From the NCBI GenBank assembly GCA_947498055.1, contig CANMJA010000007.1:93966-157965 (forward strand): 64,000 nucleotides of DNA, written 5' to 3'. Of the stretch, positions 63,971 through 64,000 are shown piece after piece. This stretch comes from an uncultured Tenacibaculum sp. (GTDB lineage: Bacteria; Bacteroidota; Bacteroidia; Flavobacteriales; Flavobacteriaceae). Within the stretch, counting starts at the first letter, position 1. Each line of letters opens with the position of its first letter. Made by a program: the position numbers and the translations under genes. The notes beneath the pieces were generated by a model. That model saw nothing but the letters and a program-made list of their open reading frames with translations, was not told where the DNA came from and ran no database searches.

Positions 63971-64000
63971 ATGCCCAAGAAGATAAGTTTACCGATATTA
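63971..64000 (+). CDS. Possible start of a gene running out of the window
   Basis: ATG at 63971 opens MPKKISLPIL, an uninterrupted ten-codon start cut by the window end. Nothing of its function can be said. Confidence 0.3.
   Translation, partial: MPKKISLPIL

Noticed and set aside
1..64000. tRNA, rRNA, CRISPR, insertion sequence, prophage
   Set aside because: No cloverleaf, no direct repeat array, no transposase or integrase frame was recognised on either strand by eye.

Overview
The window is low-GC chromosomal DNA of a member of the Bacteroidota, almost certainly the family Flavobacteriaceae (a marine Polaribacter- or Tenacibaculum-like genome). The evidence is a SusC/SusD pair, type IX secretion (T9SS) C-terminal tails, promoters of the Bacteroidota type (TTG, about 20 bases, TAnnTTTG), few Shine-Dalgarno sites, and many lipoproteins. 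No rRNA, tRNA, CRISPR array, insertion sequence, integrase or phage gene was found; the window looks like stable core genome around one polysaccharide-utilisation locus.

Layout. 1-2.5 kb: end of a MoxR/DUF58 operon. 2.6-4.6 kb: two lipoproteins, one a TlpA-like thioredoxin. 4.6-10.8 kb (minus): parE, a 58-residue ORF overlapping a nucleotidyltransferase, parC and mscS. 11-12.7 kb (minus): lysE-type exporter and pyrD. 13.0-13.2 kb: a small Cys-rich peptide with a double-glycine leader. 13.8-16.2 kb: pheT. 16.4-18.5 kb: a secreted T9SS nuclease.

18.6-41.5 kb is a complete alpha-glucan (starch/maltodextrin) utilisation locus. The minus-strand arm encodes an MFS sugar permease, beta-phosphoglucomutase, GH65 phosphorylase, esterase, GH31 alpha-glucosidase and two GH13 lipoproteins. 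The plus-strand arm encodes SusC, SusD, two small accessory proteins, a four-module SusE/F-type binding protein and a T9SS-exported GH13 amylase. A LacI-family regulator and a perfect 16-bp LacI-type palindrome lie between the arms. The inferred flow is surface amylase and SusCDE capture, periplasmic debranching and hydrolysis, maltose import, phosphorolysis by GH65, and PgmB conversion of beta-glucose-1-phosphate to glucose-6-phosphate.

41.5-64 kb is housekeeping and accessory: a Bcr/CflA exporter inside nested palindromes, a TlpA thioredoxin, Lrp regulator, M14 peptidase, class V aminotransferase, GlmM-type mutase, a TetR/SDR/AhpD-like stress module with twin operators, an FAD amine oxidase, a large DUF4026/DUF2314/TPR protein, an alpha/beta hydrolase, a MATE pump, tpx-dgkA, ftsK, lolA-like, lptF/G-type permease, and ribBA with a GTP cyclohydrolase II half that has lost its zinc cysteines.

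No wholly new multi-gene system stands out. The most unusual items are the orphan double-glycine peptide, the 58-aa/nucleotidyltransferase pair between the topoisomerase IV genes, the shared DNA elements in front of both arms of the glucan locus, the nested palindromes around the Bcr/CflA promoter, several apparently leaderless genes, and the degenerate RibBA.
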